Shown one piece after another: positions 63,840 through 64,000 of a stretch of DNA of 64,000 bases (positions within the stretch are counted from its first letter, which is position 1; each line of letters opens with the position of its first letter). The DNA lies in contig NZ_LMBZ01000010.1 in assembly GCF_001439635.1 (NCBI RefSeq), forward strand, positions 747 to 64,746. The letters run 5' to 3'. Origin of the DNA: Solibacillus cecembensis. GTDB taxonomy: Bacteria > Bacillota > Bacilli > Bacillales_A > Planococcaceae. The notes below the pieces were generated by a model, which was not told where the DNA came from, ran no database searches, and saw nothing but the letters and a program-made list of their open reading frames with translations. A program made the position numbers and the translations under genes.

Positions 63840-64000
63840 TTATTTCGTTACATAAGATTCATATTTTTGATAATCCGCTTCCTGCAATTCAAGTGTAAGC
63901 AATGTTCCTTCTTCTTCATAAGCTGTTTCCAAAATCGTCGCATACTCATTCAAATAAGAAACAATAGCCCCTTGATCATACGGGATGAGCATTTTACACG
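63840..64000 (-). CDS. hflX: GTPase HflX, C-terminal end only
   Basis: The last 52 or so codons of a minus-strand gene cut by the right edge. The translation includes MLIPYDQGAIVSYLNEYA, then EEGTLLTLELQEADYQKY, and ends YVTK. HflX GTPases close with this LIPYDRG...LHE...EEGT pattern. HflX rescues stalled or heat-damaged ribosomes. The G domain lies outside the window, so the name rests on this tail alone. Confidence 0.7.
   Translation of the reverse strand, partial: CKMLIPYDQGAIVSYLNEYATILETAYEEEGTLLTLELQEADYQKYESYVTK

Overview
The window is AT-rich, low-GC Gram-positive DNA. It has Shine-Dalgarno-led genes with many GTG and TTG starts, intrinsic terminators, the general-stress factor SigB, and a gene order that repeats the Bacillus subtilis ydbP-ydcK region. 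Sequence style and gene content fit the Planococcaceae (Solibacillus/Lysinibacillus-like). The genus is an inference. I see no transposase, integrase, phage gene, CRISPR array, rRNA or tRNA.

Region 1 (about 1-21 kb) is the conserved block, read mostly on the minus strand: ddl-murF, an esterase, cshA, ydbS-ydbT, acpS, ydcC, alr, ndoAI-ndoA, rsbT-rsbU-rsbV-rsbW-sigB, tex and sprT. A rhomboid protease and a chemotaxis receptor face the other way. The stress module is cut down: rsbR and rsbS, which sit between ndoA and rsbT in B. subtilis, are absent, and so is rsbX after sigB. At the left edge a strong promoter with an A/T-tract UP element reads out of the window.

Region 2 (21-36 kb) holds envelope genes (a SEDS polymerase, cardiolipin synthase, LdcB/VanY-type carboxypeptidase, YidC), an AraC regulator, a LytTR regulator upstream of an acetyl-CoA hydrolase/CoA-transferase, a YtxH-like protein and a 34-residue membrane peptide that diverge from two SigB-type promoters, a DUF1002 protein, CvfB, MntR and a ComFB-like protein.

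Region 3 (36-50 kb) carries cadC-cadA with two CadC-type operators, a penicillin-acylase-family enzyme, exoA, murB, a redox-type HxlR regulator divergent from yceI, an azoreductase with an MhqR-like operator, a FrnE-type DsbA protein, a Rieske/FAD oxidoreductase, ppaC and an RpiR regulator.

Region 4 (50-64 kb) has a NiaP-type transporter, thrC-thrB, a ZIP transporter, a PAP2 phosphatase, a Fur-controlled petrobactin-type uptake system (yclNOPQ-like) beside an IsdG/HmoA-type monooxygenase, an enolase-superfamily NSAR/OSBS next to a GNAT enzyme (the signature of D- to L-amino-acid conversion), and the 3' end of hflX at the right edge.

The most unusual signal is a family of dispersed intergenic elements (near 8.4, 14.6, 15.0, 22.7, 27.8, 33.1 and 46.2 kb). 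They are built from nested hairpins whose paired arms change together between copies, and three of them abut or supply the stop codon of the gene before them.
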